Shown: piece by piece, positions 8,395-15,938 of the stretch | Position numbering within the stretch: position 1 is the first letter of the stretch | Layout of the letters: each line of letters opens with the position of its first letter | The notes under the pieces: generated by a model | What the model was told of the DNA's origin: nothing | Database searches by the model: none | What the model saw: the letters and a program-made list of their open reading frames with translations, nothing else | Assembly (NCBI GenBank): GCA_964588665.1 | Contig: CAZPQQ010000013.1 | Coordinates: 1-57,367 of the forward strand | Length of the DNA: 57,367 bases | Direction: 5' to 3' | Source: UBA2160 sp964588665 | GTDB taxonomy: Bacteria; Chloroflexota; Dehalococcoidia; Lucifugimonadales; UBA1123 | Made by a program: the position numbers and the translations under genes

Positions 8395-9699
8395 CTACGG
8401 ACTCAACGTCAGCACCAATTCCGGGAACTCGACAGGGTGGCCGATTCGGCCGTCGATTGTGCCCAGGATGAAATTGAGGTCGCCGGATAGTTCGCCGAGT
8501 GAACCCACCAAACTGTCCACGTAAGCTTCAGCTTCGCTTGGCGCCAGGCGCAATAGGCGATTATGAAGCGCCAACATCGAATCTGCAGAGAGGCTGCCAG
8601 CTTCGAGAAGCTGGGTCTTGAGATCGACCAGATCCGGATCGTGGAGCACGGCCAGCCACAAGATTAGCTGAGCCCGCTTGTGAATCTTGTTCTGGTCGGT
8701 CAGGCTCTCGCGAACGTCCTCGCGCCAATTGTCGATGTAAAATCGCAGGCCGGATTGCTCGGGGAAGACGCTCGTGCGAATGCCAGTGTACTCGCCGATC
8801 TTCCTGGCTAACGCGATCTCGAACGCATAAGCCTCCGCTTCTTGCAGGGCGTCCAGATGGGACCCTGGGGTTGCTTTGCTCTGCGGCGGGTTGGCGATGG
8901 CCTGGCGAGCGTGCCCTGCCTCGTGAGAGACCGTGGACATCGCGGCCGACACTGGCTGGTTGCCTCGGATGATCAGCTTCAGCCCGTCAGCGGTGCGCTC
9001 GCAGCAGTAACCCAATGCTGACTTGAGATAGGCGCTGCCGCCGTGCTCGCTTTCGATGTACTCGAAATATTCCTCGGCCGGGAAGATGATGGGTATCCAT
9101 CCGACCTCTTGGAACGTCGAGCCGGTGAGCAGGAAATGCCCGTTTTCGAATATCTCGATCACTTCTGCTGCGAATGACCGTGTGACCGTCGAGGTCCCGT
9201 CCGCGTCCGATACCGTTGCGACGCCCTCGACATGAGTCTCTGTGCCAAATGCAAACTCCAGACGCGCCTTCAACTCGGCGGGCGACAGGGGGGTGAAGTC
9301 GGGTGGCGGCGCCGGCGTGGCTGGCGGCCTTGGCGTGCTCGACGGCGATTGAGCGACAGCCGCCGTCGCAGTGGGCTTGACCGCCGGCTCGGGCGTCTGC
9401 GTCGAAGTCGGCGCCGCGGTCGGCGTGGCGACCGGGGGTGATGCCGTAGTGGCGGCGGCGACCGCAGTGGCCGCGCCCGCGACGGCGCTCGGAGTCGGGC
9501 TAGGGGTTGCGGTCACCGCATCGAACTGGGCGCCGGTCGACGCCACGGGTGGACTCGCATCGTCTCCACAGGCGAACGCCGTCATCGCGATGGCCGCGAG
9601 TACGCAAGCGAGAACGGACCGAACGCGCCTACTCGATGGCTGCGCAACGTCACGCCTCAACGCTGAGGACGGCAAGTTGGGCTGACGGCATCTGATCAC
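8395..9699 (-). CDS. lipoprotein with HEAGH zinc-metalloprotease motif
   Basis: A 434-residue protein from a GTG start. An Arg-rich N-region, a hydrophobic core and the lipobox AFAC (Cys44) indicate a lipoprotein on the outer face of the membrane. Residues 50-135 are a Thr/Pro/Ala linker. The folded domain then carries HEAGH at 259-263, the HExxH signature of zinc metallopeptidases, followed by LQEAEAYAFE (about 285-294), whose Glu could be the third zinc ligand. I do not recognise the family. A catalytic role is inferred from the motif only. A REPIN-like element lies 31 bases upstream of its start. Convergent with gcdH. Confidence 0.75.
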   Translation of the reverse strand: MIRCRQPNLPSSALRRDVAQPSSRRVRSVLACVLAAIAMTAFACGDDASPPVASTGAQFDAVTATPSPTPSAVAGAATAVAAATTASPPVATPTAAPTSTQTPEPAVKPTATAAVAQSPSSTPRPPATPAPPPDFTPLSPAELKARLEFAFGTETHVEGVATVSDADGTSTVTRSFAAEVIEIFENGHFLLTGSTFQEVGWIPIIFPAEEYFEYIESEHGGSAYLKSALGYCCERTADGLKLIIRGNQPVSAAMSTVSHEAGHARQAIANPPQSKATPGSHLDALQEAEAYAFEIALARKIGEYTGIRTSVFPEQSGLRFYIDNWREDVRESLTDQNKIHKRAQLILWLAVLHDPDLVDLKTQLLEAGSLSADSMLALHNRLLRLAPSEAEAYVDSLVGSLGELSGDLNFILGTIDGRIGHPVEFPELVLTLSP

Positions 9700-9730
9700 A
9701 AAGTCGGCGCCTCAGCGCCGATCGCGCTTC

Positions 9731-9867
9731 GTAGGGGAGGGTTTCAAACCCTCCCGATGCGTTGCCCACGAACAACGTGGTGAACGTTTCCACATGCATC
9801 GTGTATGGCGCAACATGGGATGTGAGATGGGGATAACCCCGCGGGAGGGTTTGAAACCCTCCCCTAC
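9731..9867. repeat. REPIN-like paired palindrome, copy 1
   Basis: The left end reads GTAGGGGAGGGTTTCAAACC and continues CTCCC. The right end (about 9843-9867) is its inverted copy, ending CCCTCCCCTAC. Each end is itself a near-perfect palindrome (GGGAGGGTTT / AAACCCTCCC), and about 88 bases lie between. The same arrangement recurs at 18566-18717 and 29560-29694. It lies between two genes and encodes nothing. Paired inverted palindromes are the form of REPIN/BIME elements mobilised by RAYT transposases; no such gene is in the window. Confidence 0.8.
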
Positions 9868-9931
9868 GGAATGTTCTCGCAACCGGGCAGTTCGCCACTG
9901 AGACGGGCTTCGGGCGCCTTCTCGCCATCGT

Positions 9932-11428
9932 CTACACACTCGGCAACGGCGCCGTGTCGCCCGTTCGCACCTGCCACTCATGTATTCTCGCCGCCATGTC
10001 TCGGATGCGGTCCTTCTGGCCGGGCTCGTTGAACAGGTTTGTGAGTTCGTGAGGGTCGCTTCGCAGGTCGAACAATTCACACTGATCGCACGCGCAGAGG
10101 TTAAGCTTCCACCGATCGGAGACGACGGAACGCCACGGCCACGTCAGCATCCGGTTGATCTCGCCCGTGCCGAGGAAACGGTCCTCGATGTCCGGGTGGA
10201 TGCCGTTCCACTGGATGAACACGTCGCTGCCTTCCAGAGTCGCGTCCCCGGTCAGGACCGGCAACCGGCTCACGCCTTGAAGGTGGGACGGCAGGGTGGC
10301 GCCCATCATGTCCAGGAGCGTGGGCGCCAGGTCGATCTGCCCGAAGCTGCCCTCGATTCGTCGCTGACTCGTCGACAGCCATGGGGCACGCAGCAGCAGC
10401 GGGACGCGAGCGGCTTCCTCGTAGAACGAACGCTTTTCGAGCATGCCGTGGTCGCCCAGCATGTCGCCGTGCTCAGCGGAGAAGACGACGGCCGTGTTGC
10501 CGGCGATGCCAACTCGGTCCAACGCTCCCGTAATCGCGCCGACCATGTCGTCGACCAGCGTGATGTTGGCCATGTATCGCGCCCGAAGCGTGCGCCAGCC
10601 GATCTCGGTGGTCACGTCGTTGCCCAGAGCTGCGGCGGCGGACTCGGTGATGTAGTCGCCCGGACCCGGCGTCTCGCCCGTGCGCAGATACCGCATCGCG
10701 TACTCGGCGCGTACCCGGTTTACCAGCGCGGCGCCTTCAGGTTCTCGCAGGAACGCGGGCCCGGTCGGCAGCGATGCGGGGTCGTACATGTCGTTGAGCG
10801 GCCCGTAGAGAGGAGGGTGCGGCTCGAACGTGCTGACGTACAGGATGAACGGCCTGTCCTTGTTTCGTTCGATGAACTCTGCCGCCTGCGCCCCGAGAAA
10901 CGACGCCATTTGATGCTCTCGCGGCAGCAGGGCTCGTTGCCATGCGTCGAAGATCTTGACCCCCGCGACCTCGGTCTCGGGCTCGTACCCTAGGCCGACA
11001 AGGAACTGGTGATAGTCGCTCACGCGCTCCAGGTATTCGGGTTTTGTGTATTGCGACCGGTGGCCGTCTTCGGAGCTCACCCACTCGTGGAAACCATGTT
11101 GAGCGACCACGTCGTCTCCGAGGTGCCATTTGCCGTAGTAACCTCGGTGGTACTCGTCAGGCGCCATGTCGCCGACGGTCTGAACATCGGGCGGCAGGCT
11201 GAGGCGGTTGACCGTGGGTCCGGCTGCGTGCGGGTACAGGCCGGTCATGATGGACGCACGCGCTGGCGTGCAGACCGGCTGCGTCACGTAAGCGGCGTCG
11301 AAGACGAAGCTCTGGTCGGCAAGCGCGTTCAAGTGCGGCGTTTGAATCCAATCGGCGCCGTAGCACGCCAGCGTGTCAAATCGCTGCTGATCGCTGAGCA
11401 TGACCACTATGTTCGGTCTGTCGGGCAT
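9932..11428 (-). CDS. sulfatase (cysteine type), cytoplasmic
   Basis: A 498-residue alkaline-phosphatase-superfamily sulfatase that hydrolyses sulfate esters. The ATG at 11428 has GGAGGC upstream and begins the family pattern (PNIVVMLSDQQRFD). Cys53 in CTPARAS is the C-x-P-x-R site converted to formylglycine. Asp and Gln of the SDQQ segment and the later SAEHGDMLGDHG motif supply metal ligands. No signal peptide is seen, so it probably acts in the cytosol on imported sulfated compounds, and its maturation would need a cytosolic formylglycine-generating enzyme. It is a clear paralogue of the protein at 13131-14579. Substrate is unknown. Confidence 0.9.
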   Translation of the reverse strand: MPDRPNIVVMLSDQQRFDTLACYGADWIQTPHLNALADQSFVFDAAYVTQPVCTPARASIMTGLYPHAAGPTVNRLSLPPDVQTVGDMAPDEYHRGYYGKWHLGDDVVAQHGFHEWVSSEDGHRSQYTKPEYLERVSDYHQFLVGLGYEPETEVAGVKIFDAWQRALLPREHQMASFLGAQAAEFIERNKDRPFILYVSTFEPHPPLYGPLNDMYDPASLPTGPAFLREPEGAALVNRVRAEYAMRYLRTGETPGPGDYITESAAAALGNDVTTEIGWRTLRARYMANITLVDDMVGAITGALDRVGIAGNTAVVFSAEHGDMLGDHGMLEKRSFYEEAARVPLLLRAPWLSTSQRRIEGSFGQIDLAPTLLDMMGATLPSHLQGVSRLPVLTGDATLEGSDVFIQWNGIHPDIEDRFLGTGEINRMLTWPWRSVVSDRWKLNLCACDQCELFDLRSDPHELTNLFNEPGQKDRIRDMAARIHEWQVRTGDTAPLPSV

Positions 11429-11566
11429 GTTGGTCGCCTCCAGTTCGCGGTCGTTGCGCCTGCGATCACCCGTGGGCATTTCTTGGGCCTCTCGGCGTCG
11501 TCTTGAGTCGGGGCGATTGTAACCACAGACCAACTCGGGGGGTCAAACCAGATGCTCGCTCGGCTA

Positions 11567-11596
11567 TTGACAACCCGTCCGAAACAACTGTAGGCT
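11567..11596 (+). promoter_or_regulatory. predicted promoter of the DAHP synthase leader
   Basis: A perfect TTGACA (11567-11572), an 18-base spacer and TAGGCT (11591-11596). The expected transcription start near 11603 is only about four bases before the ATG of the leader peptide at 11607, and no ribosome-binding site precedes that ATG. The leader would therefore be translated leaderless. Confidence 0.55.
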
Positions 11597-11606
11597 CTTA
11601 GCCACG

Positions 11607-11690
11607 ATGAAGTTCTTGAACGACTACGGGTATTTTGGATACTTGTTTACCAGCGCCACTGCTGGCGGAGTTTTGGTGTCCAGGCGGTAA
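11607..11690 (+). CDS. aromatic leader peptide of the DAHP synthase operon
   Basis: A 27-residue frame, MKFLNDYGYFGYLF then a Gly/Ala/Val-rich tail ending SRR. Six of its first 14 codons are Phe or Tyr and none is Trp. It lies between the predicted promoter and a strong terminator hairpin, upstream of the DAHP synthase gene, which is the arrangement of attenuation leader peptides. A ribosome stalling at the Tyr/Phe run (11613-11648) for want of charged tRNA would let an antiterminator form. Expected to be a regulatory peptide with no further function. Confidence 0.65.
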   Translation: MKFLNDYGYFGYLFTSATAGGVLVSRR

Positions 11691-11731
11691 CGTAGTCATA
11701 CGGAGAAACCGAATCACCCAGAACCCCAGCC
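11654..11731 (+). promoter_or_regulatory. predicted protector and antiterminator pairing of the attenuator
   Basis: CGCCA (11654-11658) can pair with TGGCG (11663-11667) as a protector hairpin. The segment GGCGGAGTTTTGGTG (11664-11678) can instead pair with 11715-11731: GGTG with CACC, TTTT with AGAA, GGAG with CCCC (one mismatch) and GGC with GCC, allowing two bulges. The second pairing uses the 5' arm of the terminator at 11720-11749, so the two are mutually exclusive. Ribosome position on the leader codons would choose between them. Drawn by eye, without energy calculation. Confidence 0.45.
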
Positions 11732-11749
11732 GGCAGCGGCTGGGGTTCT
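11720..11749 (+). terminator. attenuator terminator before DAHP synthase
   Basis: A perfect 13-base stem (AGAACCCCAGCCG with its complement) closes a GCAG loop and is followed by TTGATTTGT. It sits 30 bases after the leader-peptide stop and 56 bases before the DAHP synthase ATG. A strong intrinsic terminator ahead of a biosynthetic gene, with an overlapping alternative pairing, indicates transcription attenuation. Confidence 0.75.
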
Positions 11750-11804
11750 TGATTTGTCAGAGCTGCGACAGTTTCGGGGACCCGCGATTAAGAGGAGAGG
11801 ACCG

Positions 11805-12881
11805 ATGCAGGAATCGAAAACCAGAGACGTTAATGTGGTGAGCAACGTGCAGTTGAAATCTCCAATCGACCTGGTGAACTCACTCCCGGTGACACAGCCC
11901 GCGGAGAAGACAGTGTTGGAGGGCAGGGAAGGCATCCGGCGTGTGCTTCGAGGCGAGGACTCGCGGATGATGATGGTGGTGGGCCCCTGTTCGATCCACG
12001 ACGAAAAGGCCGCGCTCGAGTATGCGGACAAGCTCCTGGCGCTCTCTCAAGATGTCAGCGACCGGCTGCTGATCGTGATGAGAGTCTACTTCGAGAAGCC
12101 CAGGACTACCGTGGGATGGAAGGGTCTGATCTACGACCCGCACCTGAACGACACGCTCGACATCGCGACCGGGCTTCAACGCGCTCGACGGTTGATGCGT
12201 GACATCGCCGAGATGGGCATGTGCGCGGGCACGGAATTTCTCGATCCCATCATTCCCCAGTATCTAGCCGACCTCGTGTCGTGGGCGACAATCGGCGCCC
12301 GCACGACCGAGAGTCAGACCCACCGACAGATGGCGAGCGGACTGAGCATGCCCGTGGGTTTCAAGAACGGAACCGACGGCAGCGCGCAGGTCGCGGTGGA
12401 CGCCATGATCGCAGCCAAATCTAGGCAATCCTTCTTGGGCATCGACCACCAAGGACAGACGTCCGTGGTCAGTACAAGCGGCAATCCCGACGGCCACCTG
12501 GTGCTTCGCGGCGGGCGGAGCGGCGCGAACTACGGCGCCGAAGCAATCGCCGACGCGCAAAATCTTCTGTCATCTTCAAATGTTCGATCGCAGCTAATGG
12601 TCGACTGCTCGCACGGCAACTCGAACAAAGACCACACGCAACAGTCTGTCGCATTCAAAGACGTTGTCGCCCAGCGCGTCAACGGTGACGACAACATCAT
12701 CGGATGCATGATGGAGAGCAACCTCAACCCAGGCGCGCAGAAGCTCAACGGCGATGCCGCGACACTGGACTACGGCGTGTCGATCACGGACGCCTGCATC
12801 GGATGGGAAGAGACCGAGTCCCTCATCCGGTGGGCGCACGCTGAAGTAGGCGCCGCGAAGGCCGAAGCGCCGGCGGACTAG
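11805..12881 (+). CDS. 3-deoxy-7-phosphoheptulonate synthase (DAHP synthase, class I)
   Basis: A 358-residue class I (AroF/AroG/AroH type) enzyme that condenses phosphoenolpyruvate and erythrose 4-phosphate, the first step of the shikimate pathway. The ATG at 11805 follows AGAGGAGAGG. Motifs match E. coli AroG along its length: GPCSIHD with the metal-binding Cys62, MRVYFEKPRTTVGWKGL, GARTTESQTHRQMASGL, PVGFKNGTDG, LRGG and DCSHGNSNKD. The N-terminal extension that carries feedback-inhibitor contacts is present, so allosteric control by Phe or Tyr is likely in addition to the attenuator. The isozyme cannot be named safely. The Phe/Tyr-only leader suggests a Phe/Tyr-responsive form. Confidence 0.95.
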   Translation: MQESKTRDVNVVSNVQLKSPIDLVNSLPVTQPAEKTVLEGREGIRRVLRGEDSRMMMVVGPCSIHDEKAALEYADKLLALSQDVSDRLLIVMRVYFEKPRTTVGWKGLIYDPHLNDTLDIATGLQRARRLMRDIAEMGMCAGTEFLDPIIPQYLADLVSWATIGARTTESQTHRQMASGLSMPVGFKNGTDGSAQVAVDAMIAAKSRQSFLGIDHQGQTSVVSTSGNPDGHLVLRGGRSGANYGAEAIADAQNLLSSSNVRSQLMVDCSHGNSNKDHTQQSVAFKDVVAQRVNGDDNIIGCMMESNLNPGAQKLNGDAATLDYGVSITDACIGWEETESLIRWAHAEVGAAKAEAPAD

Positions 12882-13027
12882 TACTTGCTTGCGACAATCG
12901 GCGTTAACAATGCCGTTCGTGGTGAGCTTGTCGAACCATCGGTCGCTGGCCCTTCGACAGGCTCGGAGCCTGCCCTGAGATTTCCGAAGGGGCGAACGGA
13001 TTATCCTAACGGCAATTTCCGACACTA
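12880..13027. repeat. TTCGACAGGCTCA-type palindromic element, long copy
   Basis: A 148-base element from AGTACTTGC to TTTCCGACACTA. Its ends are imperfect inverted repeats (GACAATCGGCGTTA at left, complement of AATTGCCGTTAGG at right), enclosing CCGTTCGTGGTGAGCTTGTC and CCCTTCGACAGGCTCGG. A closely similar copy in opposite orientation, including the outer ends, lies at 47991-48113. Shortened relatives occur at 15761-15900, about 23842-23873, about 29796-29875 and 49051-49080. The element begins within the stop codon of the DAHP synthase gene. It is non-coding and MITE- or REP-like. Confidence 0.7.
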
Positions 13028-13065
13028 GGTACTAACCTCCGCTGGGTTTCCGGGTAATGACGTTG

Positions 13066-13097
13066 AAGGGGACGGTCCGTCAGAGGACCGTCCCCTT
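13066..13097. terminator. bidirectional terminator between DAHP synthase and sulfatase
   Basis: AAGGGGACGGTCC (13066-13078) pairs perfectly with 13085-13097 around a six-base GTCAGA loop; CCCTTT follows on the plus strand. It lies between two convergent genes, 33 bases beyond the stop of the sulfatase on the other strand, and could serve both. Confidence 0.7.
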
Positions 13098-13130
13098 CCC
13101 TTTCTACGGGAGCTTGGTCCAGGGGTACGA

Positions 13131-14579
13131 TCAGAGCTCTGGCAACTCAGCCGCGTCTCCGGCGTGCTGTTGCCATCGGTGTATGCGGGCAGCCATATCG
13201 TTGATCCTCGATGCCTGCGCCGGCGAGTCGAATAGATTGACGTCTTCCCACGGGTCGGTGTTGAGGTCGTACAACTCGCACTGACCGGCCGTTGTCAGCG
13301 TCAGCTTCCATCCGTCGTCCGCGATGATCGTCCTGTGGGGCGTGCTGAGCACCGCGTCCAGCTCGGGAGCGAACTCGTTGGGCACGGCATTCCTGCCGGT
13401 CCAGTCGATGATCGCGTCATTGCCCGCGAGCGAATCGTCGCCGGCCAAAACCCGAGCTCGGCTGCGGCCTTGCAACTCGCCGGGTATCTTCGCGCCGACC
13501 AGATCGAGCAGTGTAGGGACCGTGTCGATATGGCTGTACCGACCTTCGATCCATGTGTGACTTTCCGACAGCCATGGCGCCCGAACCAGCATCGGCACGC
13601 GGATCGACTGCTCGTAGAAGACCGCCTTCTGGATGATGTTGTGGTCACCCAACTGGTCGCCGTGTTCCGAGCTGTAGACGACGATGGTTCGATCCGCGAT
13701 GCCTGCGTCGTCCAGCGCCTGCAGGATGCGGCCGACTGCCCGGTCGACCAGGGTCACGAGTCCCCAGTACCTCGCTCTGATCTCTCGCCAGAACACCTCG
13801 GTCAACGCGCCGTCCGGTCCCGGCTCGAACCCCGCGCCGGACAGTGATTCGTCCTTGCGCATCAAGTGGATGCGCGACGCGTTGTCGGGCGGGTCCTTCA
13901 GGAACACCGGACTGTCGGGAATCGTCGCCGGGTCGTACAAATCGTTGTACGGTCCGTCATAGGGCGGGTGCGGCTCGAAGATGTTGACGTACAAGGCGAA
14001 CGGCCGGTCTCGATGTTCGTGGATGAACTCGGACGCTCGGTCTGCCAGAAACCGCGACTTCGTGTGCTCTTCGGGCAGCGCAGCCGCGAACGGTCGAGAG
14101 AACACCATCGCGCCCTCAGATTCCTTGTCCGGTGTGTAACCCAAGTCGACAAGGAATCGGTGGTAGTCGCTGAATACCGTATGGTACTCGGAGTCGGTGT
14201 GATACTCGCGGTACTGGTCCTCTATGCTGACCCAGCGGTCGAAGCCATGCTGGCGGATGACCTCGTTGCCGAGATGCCACTTGCCGTAGTATCCGGTCAC
14301 GTACTCGTCCGGAAGCATGTCTGCGATGGTCGGCACCGACGGATCGAGCGGGATGTTGTTGCTGGTGCAGCCGTTGGTGTGCGGCCAGAGCCCGGTCATG
14401 ATCGTCGAACGCGACGGTGTGCAAATCGGGGAGCTTACGTATGCGTTGTCGAACACGAAACTTTGATCGGCCAGCGCGTTGAGGTTCGGCGTCTCGATCA
14501 TCGTGTTCCCGTAACAGGCCATAGTGTCCGCCCGCTGTTGGTCCGTGAAGATGTACAGGATGTTCGGTTGATCCGGCAT
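13131..14579 (-). CDS. sulfatase (cysteine type), cytoplasmic, second paralogue
   Basis: A 482-residue sulfatase starting MPDQPNILYIFTDQQRAD. Cys53 in CTPSRS is the formylglycine site at exactly the same position as in the paralogue at 9932-11428. YSSEHGDQLGDHN supplies further metal ligands, and GYYGKWHLG is a conserved core motif. There is no signal peptide. The two paralogues share architecture but differ enough to have different sulfate-ester substrates. Divergently transcribed from the inositol-phosphatase-like gene, with 174 bases between them. Confidence 0.9.
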   Translation of the reverse strand: MPDQPNILYIFTDQQRADTMACYGNTMIETPNLNALADQSFVFDNAYVSSPICTPSRSTIMTGLWPHTNGCTSNNIPLDPSVPTIADMLPDEYVTGYYGKWHLGNEVIRQHGFDRWVSIEDQYREYHTDSEYHTVFSDYHRFLVDLGYTPDKESEGAMVFSRPFAAALPEEHTKSRFLADRASEFIHEHRDRPFALYVNIFEPHPPYDGPYNDLYDPATIPDSPVFLKDPPDNASRIHLMRKDESLSGAGFEPGPDGALTEVFWREIRARYWGLVTLVDRAVGRILQALDDAGIADRTIVVYSSEHGDQLGDHNIIQKAVFYEQSIRVPMLVRAPWLSESHTWIEGRYSHIDTVPTLLDLVGAKIPGELQGRSRARVLAGDDSLAGNDAIIDWTGRNAVPNEFAPELDAVLSTPHRTIIADDGWKLTLTTAGQCELYDLNTDPWEDVNLFDSPAQASRINDMAARIHRWQQHAGDAAELPEL

Positions 14580-14753
14580 GGCGTCCTACGTTGCTGCGGC
14601 ATGTGGCATCGGGAGTCTATCATCGAGGGCGGGGATCGTGCAGCGGCGAGGGCGACAGGGACGGGAAGGGACGCAAGGATCAGCCGTGTGCGTCGGCTGC
14701 GGCTCCATACGGTATACTTCCCCGAGACTCAGCGAACAACTGCCGGGGGCGCT

Positions 14754-15713
14754 ATGCCATACGGAATCGAAGACCAGACGCTGGCCGAAATCGAAGCCTT
14801 CGCCGTCGAGATCGCGGCGGAGGCGGGTAAGATTCTTGGCAGGCACTTCGGCCAGTCACTGAAGATCGAGTACAAGGACAAACGCGAAAGCGACCCCGTC
14901 ACCGACGCCGACCACGAATCGCAGAGCTTCCTCGTTGAGGCGATCACGAAGCGCTTCCCCGAGCACGGCATCCTTGGCGAAGAGGATGACGAGGAGAAGC
15001 AAGAGGACACGTCGCCGGCCCCGGACTTCTTGTGGGTGCTCGACCCTCTGGACGGAACGAAGAACTTTCTGCACGGCCTGCCGATCTACGCGTCGTCGAT
15101 CGGCGTCCTATATAGAGGGGCACCAGTGGTCGGAGCGGTGTTCACGCCTTGGCCGTCCGACACGGGCGGCGTGGTGTTGCACGCCCGCAAAGGAGGCGGC
15201 GCTTTCGCGGGCGACGAACCGGTAGCCGTGCTGGACACGGAACCGCAGGGCAATACGCTGGTGACTCTGCCGGCGTCGTTCGGCGTGACGCATAGGTTCC
15301 GCGGCCCCCTGCGCCGGACGATGTTCGACCTTCGCGTGACAGGCAGCATCGCCTACGAGCTCGTTTTGGTCGCCCGAGGCGCCACCCACTACATGGTCAC
15401 GACGCGCCCGCACCTGTGGGACATTGCAGGCGGTGTGATGATCGTCATGGAGGCCGGGGGCGTGCTCATGCGAGGCGCTCGATCCAGCGGATTGCTGGAC
15501 CTGTTCCCCTCCATCAAGTGGCAGGAGACCGAGACCCTAGTTCCCGATTGGCAAAGCGGCGTAACCAGCATCAAGGACCTGCGAAGCTGGGCGTCGCCCC
15601 TGACCCTAGCCGGGCCCGACACCGCCCGTCTCGTCGCCGACAACATGCAGGCCCACCTTAACCTACGCTGGTGGGTGCGGCGCAAGTGGCGGAGTTTGAG
15701 GGCGGGCAGTTGA
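14754..15713 (+). CDS. inositol monophosphatase family protein
   Basis: A 319-residue Mg-dependent phosphatase of the IMPase/SuhB/CysQ superfamily. The real gene begins at the ATG at 14754; the much longer open frame upstream is antisense to the sulfatase. Metal-binding motifs are in order: SDPVTDADHESQ (about 46-57), GEED (75-78), WVLDPLDGTKNF (94-105, metal Asp97 and Asp100) and HLWDIAGGVMIVMEAGG near residue 222. The C-terminus is about 40 residues longer than usual and ends basic. It could dephosphorylate inositol phosphate, histidinol phosphate or PAP. Confidence 0.9.
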   Translation: MPYGIEDQTLAEIEAFAVEIAAEAGKILGRHFGQSLKIEYKDKRESDPVTDADHESQSFLVEAITKRFPEHGILGEEDDEEKQEDTSPAPDFLWVLDPLDGTKNFLHGLPIYASSIGVLYRGAPVVGAVFTPWPSDTGGVVLHARKGGGAFAGDEPVAVLDTEPQGNTLVTLPASFGVTHRFRGPLRRTMFDLRVTGSIAYELVLVARGATHYMVTTRPHLWDIAGGVMIVMEAGGVLMRGARSSGLLDLFPSIKWQETETLVPDWQSGVTSIKDLRSWASPLTLAGPDTARLVADNMQAHLNLRWWVRRKWRSLRAGS

Positions 15714-15760
15714 GCCCGCGAACTCCAGATCTCGGCTTAGCGATTCAGAGTGACCACGAC

Positions 15761-15900
15761 GACCCTTCGACAGGCTCAGGGCGAACGGGGTGTGGAGGGT
15801 CGCGATTGCGCCGACGTTTTTGTGCCGTTCGTGGCGCCCCAGCCTCTCCGTTCGTGGTGCTCCGGCTTTTCCGTTCGTGGTGAGCCTGTCGAACCACCCG
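15761..15900. repeat. TTCGACAGGCTCA repeat cluster with a triplicated 23-base unit
   Basis: Begins CCCTTCGACAGGCTCAGGGC and ends GGTGAGCCTGTCGAACCAC, in inverted orientation. Between them CCGTTCGTGG occurs three times at exact 23-base spacing (15825, 15848, 15871). It fills the gap between two convergent genes and encodes nothing convincing. It appears to be a rearranged member of the element at 12880-13027. Confidence 0.65.
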
Positions 15901-15938
15901 TCCGCGACAGTTCAGCGCGCTCGACCGTGGTCGGCGCA

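Noticed and set aside
12876..13031. ACTAG on both sides of the long palindromic element as a target-site duplication
   Set aside because: The second long copy shares ACTA at one end but not the other, so the bases may be part of the element; two copies are too few to decide.
13866..14753. A 615-residue protein made by extending the inositol-phosphatase frame upstream
   Set aside because: The upstream part is antisense to a clear sulfatase gene and its translation is Arg/Val-rich with no family pattern; family similarity starts at 14754.
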